A stretch of DNA of 64,000 bases from Acidobacteriaceae bacterium (GTDB lineage: Bacteria > Acidobacteriota > Terriglobia > Terriglobales > Acidobacteriaceae): assembly GCA_003134815.1 (NCBI GenBank), contig PLCO01000009.1, forward strand, positions 189,010 through 253,009, in the 5' to 3' direction. Positions 10,427 to 20,172 of the stretch are shown here, piece by piece. The position numbers and the translations under genes were made by a program. Numbering within the stretch: the first letter of the stretch is position 1; every line of letters starts with the position of its first letter. The notes under the pieces were generated by a model. That model made no database searches, was not told the DNA's origin, and worked only from the letters and a program-made list of their open reading frames with translations.

Positions 10427-11599
10427 ATGGAATCGCTTTTCGTTCGCTATCGGAACCTGGTGGTGCTGCTGGCACTGCTGACGGTGCAGCTCTTCGGGCT
10501 TGCCCTACAGGTGCGCCGGACTCCCGGCGGCACGAGCATGCTCGACAGCTCGGACCCAAGTGGCGTGCGACTGATCCGGCTTTGGGCTAATGCGCTGATT
10601 TCTCCGCCGGAGCGGCTGGTTCACTCGAGCAAGATCGGAATTTCGGCAACCTGGTCCAACTATATCGACCTCGTTCACGTCCGGCAGCAAAACAAGGATT
10701 TGGAAAGCGCCGTCGACCGGTTGCGGCTGGAGCAAGCCGCACTGCTGGAGGACGCGCGCCAGGGCGAGCGGCTGCAGGCGATTCTCGGCTTCCAACAAAA
10801 ATACATCTATTCCACGATTGCCGCGCAGGTTTACGGTTCGAGCGGCAGCGACCGTTCGCGCGATTTCTTTATCGACAAGGGCAGGCGCGACGGTTTGAAG
10901 CCGGATATGGCCGTAATTACCGCGGCGGGCATTGTAGGCAAAGTGCGGGATGTGTTTCCGCATACCGCGCAGGTGCTGGCCGTGAACGATACCACCAGCG
11001 GCGCAGGCGTGATTCTGGAGACGACGCGCATTCGCGGAGTACTTCGCGGCGATGCATCGGGGCAACTCGAGGTGGTGGGCGTGACTGCCGATCAGCGCAT
11101 TCAGCCGGGAGAGCACGTGCTCACCGCCGGGGGCGACCTGATTTTTCCGCGTGGCCTCCCCGTAGGCGTGGTGAAAAGGGTGGTCCGCGATCCCGATCGC
11201 GACGGCCTGGTTGACATTATTCTTACGCCGGCAGCGCCGCTGGATGGCCTTGACGAGGTGCTTGTGATTACTTCGACCGAGCCGCGCTTCCCGCCACAGG
11301 ACGAACAAGATCTTGCAGCGAGCAAAGCAGATGAAGGCGCAGTTCCACCCGCGATCAAGGATCAGATGAAGGCTTCAGAGATTATGGCGGAGAAGCTGCC
11401 GGGGCTGACGGACCCCAATCTGCCTCCGGATAAACAGCCGCTGAACGACAACAGCAACCCGAATCCCGCGCCGCCACCGCCGCAGCCATTGCATCCCGAC
11501 GAGTTTTCGCCGACCGCAAATGACGATTCAGGGACGACGCCGGAACCTGAGTCTTCGCCGAAGCAAAAACCGCAAATGACGCCGCAGAGGAATCCTTAG
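10427..11599 (+). CDS. mreC: rod shape-determining protein MreC
   Basis: Single TM then coiled coil, DFFIDKGRRDGLKPDMAVITAAGIVGKVRDVFPHTAQVL; follows mreB. Confidence 0.93.
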   Translation: MESLFVRYRNLVVLLALLTVQLFGLALQVRRTPGGTSMLDSSDPSGVRLIRLWANALISPPERLVHSSKIGISATWSNYIDLVHVRQQNKDLESAVDRLRLEQAALLEDARQGERLQAILGFQQKYIYSTIAAQVYGSSGSDRSRDFFIDKGRRDGLKPDMAVITAAGIVGKVRDVFPHTAQVLAVNDTTSGAGVILETTRIRGVLRGDASGQLEVVGVTADQRIQPGEHVLTAGGDLIFPRGLPVGVVKRVVRDPDRDGLVDIILTPAAPLDGLDEVLVITSTEPRFPPQDEQDLAASKADEGAVPPAIKDQMKASEIMAEKLPGLTDPNLPPDKQPLNDNSNPNPAPPPPQPLHPDEFSPTANDDSGTTPEPESSPKQKPQMTPQRNP

Positions 11600-11601
11600 C
11601 C

Positions 11602-12123
11602 ATGAGGGTGCTCGGCGCCGAATCCCGGCGCGACTACGAAATCCACCGCTATCCGCTGCTGGTTTACGCCCTGGTTCTGCTGGGCGCGCTCGTATTGCAG
11701 GCATGGCTGCCGCGCGTTGTGGGCCGCTACGATTGGTTCGATCTGCCGCTGGTTGTGATCGTCTACTTCGCGCTGGGACGGCGCAATCCCTTGCAGGGCA
11801 GTTTGATGGGCGCGGCGATGGGCTTGTTTGAGGACGCGCTTTCGCATAACGCGATCGGCATTAACGGCATTGCCAAGACCACTGTCGGCTTTCTGGCAGG
11901 ATCGGTAGGCATTCGCATCGATGTTGACAATCACACGATCCGCGTTCTGCTGAACTTCGCGCTGTCATTAGTGTCGAGCGCGATCTACATTTTTGTGGCC
12001 CGCTTTCTTCTCGGACTGCCGGCGGAGTGGAACGGGCTGACGGAGTTACTGCGGGCCGTGGGTAATGCGGTGATCGCGCTGGTACTGTTTCCGCTGCTCG
12101 ACCGTCTGCAAGTCAGGGACTAG
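11602..12123 (+). CDS. mreD: rod shape-determining protein MreD
   Basis: Polytopic membrane protein, GSLMGAAMGLFEDALSHNAIGINGIAKTTVGFLAG; operon position. Confidence 0.9.
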   Translation: MRVLGAESRRDYEIHRYPLLVYALVLLGALVLQAWLPRVVGRYDWFDLPLVVIVYFALGRRNPLQGSLMGAAMGLFEDALSHNAIGINGIAKTTVGFLAGSVGIRIDVDNHTIRVLLNFALSLVSSAIYIFVARFLLGLPAEWNGLTELLRAVGNAVIALVLFPLLDRLQVRD

Positions 12124-12206
12124 GGATTAAGAGGAAACGTGACGCGATCCGGATTGGCGCGAAGAAGCGAAAAAACGGATTCGCTGTATTCTGAAGAGTA
12201 GGAATC

Positions 12207-14357
12207 ATGGTTCTAGGCAGCAGCCGCGGCGAAAAGCTTTCTCCAATCAAGCTGGCGTTTGTTCAGTACGGCATCCTGTTGCTGATGCTCGGCCTGGCCG
12301 CGGGCCTGTGGCGGCTGCAAGTGCTGGACGTGGATAGCTATCGGGTGTTGGCTGAGCAGAACCGCATTCGCAAGGAGCCGATTCTGGCTCCGCGCGGCAA
12401 ACTCTTTGACCGCGAGAATCGGCTGGTGGTGGACAACTACCCGTCGGTCACCTGCTTCCTGGTGCGCGAGCAGAATACGAATGTCGACGCGGACTTGCCG
12501 CTGATCGCGCAGGGGCTGGACCTCGATCTGGATCAATTAAGAGCGACTCTGCACCGCTTCCGTTCGCAGCCGGGCTACCAGCCCATCCCCATCAAACTTG
12601 ACGTAACGCCAGACGAGCAGGCGTTTATCGCGGCCCATCGCAACGAGCTGCCGGAACTGGAAACAATCGACGAGGAGCGCAGACTGTACCCGCGCGACGG
12701 TTTCGCGGCCCACCTGATCGGGTACGTGGGCGAGGTGAGCGAGGACGATTTGAACAATCCGCGCTTTGCCTACTATGAGCCGGGCGACGTGGTGGGCAAG
12801 GCAGGCGTGGAAGAAACCTACGACGAGCTGCTTCGTGGTAAAGACGGCTCGCGCGAGGTGATTGTCGACAGCCGCGGGCGCGAAGTGGGCTACTTCGGCA
12901 TCGAGCACGCCGAGCCCGGCCAGGACCTGAAGCTGACGATCGACAACGATCTACAACGAGCGGCGGAACTCGCGATGGGTGACCGCAACGGCGCAATTGT
13001 TGCCATGGACCCGCGCAATGGCGAAATTCTGGCGTTGGTGTCGCGCCCCAGCTTCGACCCCAACGAATTTGCTGTCAAGATCGACCGCGCCGAATGGAAC
13101 AAACTCATCACCGATCCCGATCATCCGTTGCTGAACAAGGCCATCCAAGCGCAGCTTGCGCCCGGCTCGACCTTCAAGATTCTGATGTCGGTCGCAGGGC
13201 TTCAGGAAGGCATTGCGCAGAACATGCACATCGTCTGCACCGGCGGCTGGGGCCCTTATGGCTATTATCACCACTGCGACCGCAAGCACGGGCCAGTCGA
13301 TATCAACACCGCGATTCCCTACTCGTGCGACACGTTTTACTACATGCTCGGCGACAAGCTGGGCATCGACCGGATCGCGAAGTACGCGAACGAATTCGGC
13401 TACGGGCAGAAGACCGGGATCGATCTTCCCGGAGAGCAATCCGGACTGATGCCGTCGGCGGAGTGGAAGCTGAAGAACTACCACGCCCGCTGGTATCCGG
13501 ACGAAACGCTGGACGTGGCCATCGGCCAGGGCGCGGTGGAAGCGACGCCGTTACAACTGGCGCGGATCATCGGCGGCATTGCATCGGGAGGTCACATGGT
13601 TCGGCCGCATGTGGTGTTTCCAAACCAGCTTTCCAGCGACTTTAATAAGTCGATCGAGGACAGCTTTCCGGGAACGGGCGATGCGTACATTCCCTTGGAT
13701 CCGGCGAACTGGGACATCATTACCGACGGCATGGCTGAGGTGACGGAGCCGGGCGAATTTCATACCGCAGGCTCGGCGCATCTTGAGGGCATCGACATTG
13801 CGGGCAAGACCGGCACCGCGCAGGAGATGAGTCATGCGGCGCTGGAAAAAACCAACAAGGGCAGGGCCACCAATCCCAACGTATGGTTTGTGGGGTTGGT
13901 GCCGCGGCGGAATCCCCAGTTGGTGGTAGCGGTTCTTTGGCAGAACGGCGAGTTCAGCTACTACCCTGCGCGCATCGGCGCCCAAGTGATTGCGGCTTTT
14001 GTGAACAAGAAGCGCCGTGAAGCGCACAACCTGCCTCCGGAGAAAGCCGCGGCTCCTGTGGATGTGGGTGCGGTGTGGACAACACCGGGCGCTGGGCCGG
14101 ATTCTCGCGCCGATTCAAGCGCCAGAGAAAAGAACTCAACGATTGCCGAAAGGAATTTGGGGGCGGGACAGATCCATAGCGGGCATTTCTTTGTGGATGG
14201 CAACGGGATTGTGACGCAAAAGGCCGATGCCGCAAAAGCGACGCCGAAGCCAAGGACTGGACGCACGACTCCGCCGGCGGCTAATTCTGCGAAACATTCG
14301 CCACAAGTGGCCGAACTGGCGGTGGCGCGGCAGCCAGCACGGCAGAAGGACCAGTAG
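12207..14357 (+). CDS. mrdA: penicillin-binding protein 2
   Basis: APRGKLFDRENRLVVDNYPS, LAPGSTFKILMSVAGLQEG, GKTGTAQ. Confidence 0.96.
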   Translation: MVLGSSRGEKLSPIKLAFVQYGILLLMLGLAAGLWRLQVLDVDSYRVLAEQNRIRKEPILAPRGKLFDRENRLVVDNYPSVTCFLVREQNTNVDADLPLIAQGLDLDLDQLRATLHRFRSQPGYQPIPIKLDVTPDEQAFIAAHRNELPELETIDEERRLYPRDGFAAHLIGYVGEVSEDDLNNPRFAYYEPGDVVGKAGVEETYDELLRGKDGSREVIVDSRGREVGYFGIEHAEPGQDLKLTIDNDLQRAAELAMGDRNGAIVAMDPRNGEILALVSRPSFDPNEFAVKIDRAEWNKLITDPDHPLLNKAIQAQLAPGSTFKILMSVAGLQEGIAQNMHIVCTGGWGPYGYYHHCDRKHGPVDINTAIPYSCDTFYYMLGDKLGIDRIAKYANEFGYGQKTGIDLPGEQSGLMPSAEWKLKNYHARWYPDETLDVAIGQGAVEATPLQLARIIGGIASGGHMVRPHVVFPNQLSSDFNKSIEDSFPGTGDAYIPLDPANWDIITDGMAEVTEPGEFHTAGSAHLEGIDIAGKTGTAQEMSHAALEKTNKGRATNPNVWFVGLVPRRNPQLVVAVLWQNGEFSYYPARIGAQVIAAFVNKKRREAHNLPPEKAAAPVDVGAVWTTPGAGPDSRADSSAREKNSTIAERNLGAGQIHSGHFFVDGNGIVTQKADAAKATPKPRTGRTTPPAANSAKHSPQVAELAVARQPARQKDQ

Positions 14358-14362
14358 CCGCC

Positions 14363-15469
14363 ATGCCACTGCGCCGCTTTCTGAGCTTCCGCGATTTCGA
14401 TTGGGCCCTGCTGGGGCTGGTGCTGCTGCTCTGCTCGATGTCGGTTCTGGAAGTTCACTCGGCTACGGTGCACACGAAGTTCGCAAGCTTTGGAACGAGG
14501 CAGATCTTCTGGGTGGCGGCCGGCGTGGCGGTGATGTTCATCTTCGCCAAGATTGACTACCATCGCGTGATCGACTGGGCTCCCTGGGCTTACGGCGCAG
14601 GACTTCTGGCGCTGGTCGCGGTGCTGTCGCCGTTGGGGCACAAGGCCCTGGGCGGACGCCGCTGGATCAAACTCGGCCCGATGCTGGTGCAACCTTCCGA
14701 GTACGTCAAGCTGATTCTGATTCTTGCCGTTGCCCGTTACTTTGCCAATCTGGGCGGGCGTAGCGTGACGTGGAGAGATATTCTGAAAGCGTTCGCGCTG
14801 GTTGGAGTTCCAATGTTGCTGGTGCTGAAGCAGCCCGACCTGGGAACAACGCTCACCTACACGCCGATCCTGATCGCCGGCTTGTTCCTGGGCGGAATCA
14901 ATCTGCGCCAGAGCCTGATCCTTTTGACAGTAGGCGCGGTTCTGGTGGGTGGGGTCTGGACCAGCGGCAAATTCCTTAAGCCCTACCAGAAGGCTCGGCT
15001 GACCAGCTTCGTCAATCCGCAAAACGACCCGAGGGGTGCGGGCTACCAGGTGCTGCAATCGGAGATCGCCGTAGGTTCGGGCGGAATTTGGGGCAAGGGT
15101 CTCGAAAAGGGCACCCAGACCCAGGGCTATTTCCTTCCTATTCCATATACGGACTTTATCTTTGCCGCGTTCAGCGAGGAGCACGGCTTTGTGGGCGCGT
15201 TTTTCATCCTGCTGCTATACTTCCTCATATTGATGCGTTTGATTCAGAACGCGCAAACAGCCGCCGACTTGCCCGGTTCGCTCATTATCATGGGAATTGT
15301 GGCTGTGTTGACCTTTCAGATCGCGGTCAACGTTGGCATGGTCATCGGGCTGATGCCCGTCACCGGAATCCCTTTACCTTTAATGAGTTACGGTGGATCT
15401 TCGGTGTTGTTTACGTTCCTGGCGCTGGGCGTGGCGATGAATGTCCGCATGCGCCGGTTCGTTAACTGA
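14363..15469 (+). CDS. rodA: rod shape-determining SEDS protein RodA
   Basis: LKQPDLGTTLTYTPILIAGLF, VGLMPVTGIPLPLMSYGGSSVLFTF. Confidence 0.96.
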   Translation: MPLRRFLSFRDFDWALLGLVLLLCSMSVLEVHSATVHTKFASFGTRQIFWVAAGVAVMFIFAKIDYHRVIDWAPWAYGAGLLALVAVLSPLGHKALGGRRWIKLGPMLVQPSEYVKLILILAVARYFANLGGRSVTWRDILKAFALVGVPMLLVLKQPDLGTTLTYTPILIAGLFLGGINLRQSLILLTVGAVLVGGVWTSGKFLKPYQKARLTSFVNPQNDPRGAGYQVLQSEIAVGSGGIWGKGLEKGTQTQGYFLPIPYTDFIFAAFSEEHGFVGAFFILLLYFLILMRLIQNAQTAADLPGSLIIMGIVAVLTFQIAVNVGMVIGLMPVTGIPLPLMSYGGSSVLFTFLALGVAMNVRMRRFVN

Positions 15470-16041
15470 CGCGTCTCGATTGATTTGGTCGAGGTGTCGT
15501 CCCAAAGGTTTGACTCTTGGTAAGGCCCGGAACGGACGATTCGCGGATTTTCCGGGGATTGTTTCTGGCCGCAAGAGAGGTATTTTCAAGCATTTCGCCG
15601 GCATGGTCATGATGGATCGCGCCCGGCAGGATTGGGTTTATGAGTACGCAGAGACGGGAAGCACCCTTGCGGCTCGCTGATTGCAAGGATCGCGCGGATT
15701 CGGTAGACAGGTTGCTCTGTTTGCCGGCGCGAGAAGTTCCTGCATTAGCCGCTGGTCGAACGGCCCCGCCGGAAGTTCCGGCCCCGAAAGCTCCAGATTG
15801 GACGGCCACAAACTCTCTGTCAACGGATCAACCATCGAAATACGGCCACCAGCAGCCCGTTCGGCTTGTTTTTATCGACATCCGCATTGGTTCGCCGCCC
15901 CTCAAGAAGACCTCCACACAGAGGCCCACCCTTGAGCATCGCCGGGTTATCCGTTCATCCAATCCTTCGCCGATCGTGCGCGCTTCCACTCGACCTTGCC
16001 GCGTGTACCGACAGCCATAGGCTGCCGGACGGAAAGGTACG

Positions 16042-18957
16042 ATGGCAAAAGAAATTTGCATTTCCAGCACGCCGCATGAGACGCGGCTTGCGATTCTGGA
16101 AGACGATCAACTCGCGGAAATCTACTACGAACGCGAAAACGAGTACACCCTCGCGGGATCCATTTACAACGGGCGCGTAACACGCGTTTTACCGGGCATG
16201 CAGTCGGCATTTGTCGACCTCGGCCTGGAGCGCGATGCGTTTCTTTACGTAACTGACTTCATCGAGCTCGAAGACCAGGAAGACGCCGACGAGCTGGAGA
16301 AGGCCGCGGCGACCGGCGCCGGGCAGGCCCCACGCGAAGTGCAGCACCCGAACGGCATTATTGAGCGCGGCGGAGCAGGTCAAGGCGAACGTGGTCCGCG
16401 TCAAGACCGGCAGGGACAAGACCGGCAGGGACAGGGCCGACCGAGACAGGAACAAGAGCCGCGGCAGGAGCTTCGGCCAGCTGAAGAATCTCATACGAGA
16501 TTCGCCGGGACATCGGGTTCAGGGTTATCAGCTCCGGCCGTGCCGGATCCCGCAGGACAATTTGATTCAGCGCAGGAAACGGATGAAGCAGGCGCGGGAC
16601 GCTTTCGCGGCCGACGCCGCCGCCGTGGAGGCCGTGGCCCGGGGGGTCAGCGCGAAACGCCGAGCGAGTTCGAACCGGCTCCAAGGAGAGCCCCTGAAGA
16701 ACCTAGATCCTTCGAGCATGCATCAGCGATTCAGGCATCCGAAGCGCCGCCTGCGCGCGGACAGCGTACACCTGAGACCTTTGTGATGCCGGGTGAGTCG
16801 CTTTCAAAATACGGGGCTGGGCTCGGCGCTGGACCTGCTGCTGAAGCTCCCAGATCGGCGCGTGAACCGGCTGCGCCGCCGCGCCCGGCAAGCACATTCA
16901 AGCCTGCATCGCTTGTGGAAGCTCCCCTGAAGTGGGATGGCAGCGGCCTGCTTCCGGGCGAGTCGCTTTCCGTGCGGCGTCGTGGGGCGGAGCCACAATT
17001 GGAGACGAGCCATGCGGCGACCGAAGACTTGACTCCGGCACCTGATGCAGAACCGGTAAACGAAGAATTCAATGAGGAATTCGAAGAACCCTTGGCGTCA
17101 GCGTTTCATGACTCCGAATTGAAATCTCCGGATGAAGCGATCGTCGAATTTGAGGAGGATGAACTCGCTCGAGACGCTTTCGAATCACAGACCGAAGAAG
17201 AACTTCCCACGCTGGGTGAGATTTCATCGGCGCCCGAGGAAGATGCGGACGCTTCTCATCGAATCGATCCATCGGCTCCATCCGGGTTCAAGTTTTTTGG
17301 TTTCGGCAAGAAGAAGAAGGACAGCGAGCCAGCTTCCAGCGCCACGAAAACTTCGGCCGCGATCCCCGCTTCGACGTATGCGCCAGGTAAGGGAGTAGTT
17401 GAGGAAGAAGTGATCGAAGGCGAGGAGTTCGATTCCGCGCCCCACGCGCGCCGGCACAAGCCGGATGTACACGATACGGACGACTACGAAGAGCAGACGC
17501 TGCCCAGCCACCTACGCACCGGTGAACTGGGCGAAATGTTTCAAGAGGCGCACCTCGATCACCGCATCCAGAAGAGCTTTGACGAAAAGGGCGTGGAAGA
17601 AGACGGAGGGGAAGAAGAAGAGGCCACGACGGGAACCCAGTCCGCGCCCGGGCGCGGAGGCCGCGACCGGGGAGGCCGCGGACAGCGTGGCCGCAGTGCG
17701 CCGAGCAATCGTCGTGGCGGACCATCGCGCCGTTCGGCCCAGATGTCCGATTTGCCGGTCATCTCGGACCTGCTGAAGTCGGGCCAGGAAATCCTGGTGC
17801 AGATTGCGAAGGAGCCGATCGCTAAGAAAGGCGCGCGCATCACGAGTCACATCGCGCTGCCCGGCCGCTTTTTGGTCTTTATGCCGACCGTGACTCACGT
17901 TGGCGTGAGCCGCAAGATCGACTCGGACGAAGAGCGCCATCGCCTGAAGCGGATTCTGGTTAACGAGCGCGGCGATGCTCCCGGCGGCTTTATTGTGCGC
18001 ACTGCCGCGGAAGGCGCCTCGGAAGATGAGCTGCGCGCCGATCTTCGCTTCCTGATGAATCTGTGGAACGACATCAAGCAGCGCTCCGAATCTTCCAAGT
18101 CGCCGGCGCTGATTTATCACGACCTGTCCCTGATCGAGCGCATTTTGCGCGACCAGGTGAGCGCGAACTTTGCCAACATCTGGGTCGACACGGAGGTTGA
18201 CTACGAGCGCATTGTGCGCTTCCTCAATCGTTTCTCGCCGTCGCTGGTACGGCGTGTGAAGCTTTACACCAAGGAAACGCCGCTCTTTGAGCACTTCGGC
18301 ATTCAGGATGAGATTTCGAAGGCGCTGCGCTCGAAGGTATGGCTGAAGTCGGGCGGATCAATCGTGATCAACCAGACTGAGGCGCTGGTGGCCATCGACA
18401 TCAACACGGGGAAATACGTGGGCAAGTCTGCGCGCCTCGAGGACACCATCGTCAAGACCAATCTCGACGCTGTGCCGGAGATTGTGCGCCAGATTCGGCT
18501 GCGCGACCTGGGTGGGATCATCGTGATCGACTTTATCGACATGGACGACCGCAAGAATCGCTTCAGGGTACTGGCGGCGCTTGAAGAAGCGCTGAAGAAC
18601 GACCGCGCTCCGACAAAGGTGCTGCAGTTTAACGATTTCGGGCTGGTGGCCATCACGCGCAAGCGCGTGAAGCAGTCACTCGAACGGACGCTGAGCGTTC
18701 CCTGCCCCGTCTGCCAGGCCACGGGAATGGTGAAGAGCTCGGCTACTGTGTGTAACGAGATCTACATCGAGATGCGCAAGATGCGGAAGCACTTTGAAAA
18801 CGCCGACGTGATGTTGCGCGTGAACCCGGAGACGGTGAAGGTTCTGAAAGCGAATGGCAATAGTTGGCTGACCGACTTCGAGGAGTTGGTGGGCAAGAAC
18901 GTGCTGGTGAAGAGCGATCCAACCCTGCATCCGGAGCAGTTCGACATCCAGGGATGA
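16042..18957 (+). CDS. rng: ribonuclease E/G with large low-complexity insertion in the S1 domain
   Basis: YNGRVTRVLPGMQSAFVDLGLERDAFLYVTD...GQEILVQIAKEPIAKKGARITSHIALPGRFLVFMPT..., VDINTGKYVGK, CPVCQATGMVKS. Confidence 0.95.
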   Translation: MAKEICISSTPHETRLAILEDDQLAEIYYERENEYTLAGSIYNGRVTRVLPGMQSAFVDLGLERDAFLYVTDFIELEDQEDADELEKAAATGAGQAPREVQHPNGIIERGGAGQGERGPRQDRQGQDRQGQGRPRQEQEPRQELRPAEESHTRFAGTSGSGLSAPAVPDPAGQFDSAQETDEAGAGRFRGRRRRRGGRGPGGQRETPSEFEPAPRRAPEEPRSFEHASAIQASEAPPARGQRTPETFVMPGESLSKYGAGLGAGPAAEAPRSAREPAAPPRPASTFKPASLVEAPLKWDGSGLLPGESLSVRRRGAEPQLETSHAATEDLTPAPDAEPVNEEFNEEFEEPLASAFHDSELKSPDEAIVEFEEDELARDAFESQTEEELPTLGEISSAPEEDADASHRIDPSAPSGFKFFGFGKKKKDSEPASSATKTSAAIPASTYAPGKGVVEEEVIEGEEFDSAPHARRHKPDVHDTDDYEEQTLPSHLRTGELGEMFQEAHLDHRIQKSFDEKGVEEDGGEEEEATTGTQSAPGRGGRDRGGRGQRGRSAPSNRRGGPSRRSAQMSDLPVISDLLKSGQEILVQIAKEPIAKKGARITSHIALPGRFLVFMPTVTHVGVSRKIDSDEERHRLKRILVNERGDAPGGFIVRTAAEGASEDELRADLRFLMNLWNDIKQRSESSKSPALIYHDLSLIERILRDQVSANFANIWVDTEVDYERIVRFLNRFSPSLVRRVKLYTKETPLFEHFGIQDEISKALRSKVWLKSGGSIVINQTEALVAIDINTGKYVGKSARLEDTIVKTNLDAVPEIVRQIRLRDLGGIIVIDFIDMDDRKNRFRVLAALEEALKNDRAPTKVLQFNDFGLVAITRKRVKQSLERTLSVPCPVCQATGMVKSSATVCNEIYIEMRKMRKHFENADVMLRVNPETVKVLKANGNSWLTDFEELVGKNVLVKSDPTLHPEQFDIQG

Positions 18958-18980
18958 GGAGAGTTAGCGGCGTTGGCAGG

Positions 18981-19006
18981 GGCCGGGGCGGTCGCTCCGG
19001 TCTTTT
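18981..19006 (+). terminator. putative rho-independent terminator after rng
   Basis: CCGGGGC-ggtc-GCTCCGG followed by TCTTTT. Confidence 0.55.
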
Positions 19007-19223
19007 GCTTTCTGCCAACAGCCTCCAAGGCGACCGGACAGATGTACTTTTGTGCTTTCTTTTGAACATAGGCTACTTATCCTGAAGTCAGCGCATCTCA
19101 CCTAATGGTTAATTTTCAACTGAGTTGAGCAACCTACGGTCGTATTCGGGGTCTATTTGGGTCTAAGCGATGAATCTTCTATTTCCTGAATTTGAAGCAA
19201 ATCCAGTATTTGAGGTTGTTCCG

Positions 19224-20090
19224 ATGAAGTTCAGCTTATTGATGCGGTGCGCCACCATGACGGTGGCTGCAGTCCTGCTCGCGACCGGTGTTGCAATCGC
19301 CCAGAGCACGCAATCACAGGACCAAACAGGCACAACCGGATTCTCGTCGAGTCAGGCGGGGCTTTCGCAATTTGCCCTCTCTGAGCTGCCTGACGCTCCG
19401 GCTCCTGAGGGCTCTGCGTCAGGTGGTGGCCAATATGGCCAGGGTGGTGGAGGCGGAGGGTACCAGGGCGGGAAGCATGGACTGCTTCATCGCCTGACAT
19501 TTGAGGCAGGCGGCGGCGCTAACGCGCCGATCTCCAGTTCCGTGACGTATGGAGCAAACTTTACCGTCGGCGGCGGTCTGAAGTTCAATCCACATTTCTC
19601 GACCCTCATCGAATACCAGTTCATCGTCGACAAGCTGCCTGGGGCACTGATCTCCGAAACACAAGGCGCCGCAAACGGCGGACATGCGCATATCTGGTCC
19701 TTTACGCTCGATCCGGTCTTCGATCTCTTTCCGAAGGCCTCCAACGATTTCTATGTCACAGGGGGCGGGGGATTTTATCGCAAGGTGACAACCTTCACGT
19801 TTCCGATGGCGACGCAATTCTGCTACTACTTTTACTGTGGCACTGGATACGTTCCCGGCACGGTGGGCCATTTTTCAAGCAACCAAGGCGGCTTTAACGT
19901 GGGCGGCGGATACCAGCACAGATTTGGCAGCATATACGGCGACACAAGCAGCGCAGCCATCTTTATTGAAGCTCGCTATCTCGACGTGCTTTCGCCCGCG
20001 ATTGTCGGTAAATCCGCGAACGGGCTACCTCCGGTCACCATCGCCGCTGACACCAAGGTGATTCCTGTTTCGGTCGGCATCCGCTGGTAG
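19224..20090 (+). CDS. secreted/outer-membrane beta-barrel-like hypothetical protein
   Basis: Signal peptide MKFSLLMRCATMTVAAVLLATGVAIAQS; Gly-rich segment; alternating amphipathic strands. Confidence 0.7.
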   Translation: MKFSLLMRCATMTVAAVLLATGVAIAQSTQSQDQTGTTGFSSSQAGLSQFALSELPDAPAPEGSASGGGQYGQGGGGGGYQGGKHGLLHRLTFEAGGGANAPISSSVTYGANFTVGGGLKFNPHFSTLIEYQFIVDKLPGALISETQGAANGGHAHIWSFTLDPVFDLFPKASNDFYVTGGGGFYRKVTTFTFPMATQFCYYFYCGTGYVPGTVGHFSSNQGGFNVGGGYQHRFGSIYGDTSSAAIFIEARYLDVLSPAIVGKSANGLPPVTIAADTKVIPVSVGIRW

Positions 20091-20172
20091 CGCGTGACGG
20101 CAGCGCAACGCGATGCTTTTATTCTCCCGCGCAGTGAGAGCGGGTGATGGGAGTTCTTCCCCGGCAAAGAGC

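Noticed and set aside
15640-16020. ORFs in the rodA-rng spacer
   Set aside because: Several overlapping frames of similar length, Arg/Pro/Ser-rich, no recognisable family.
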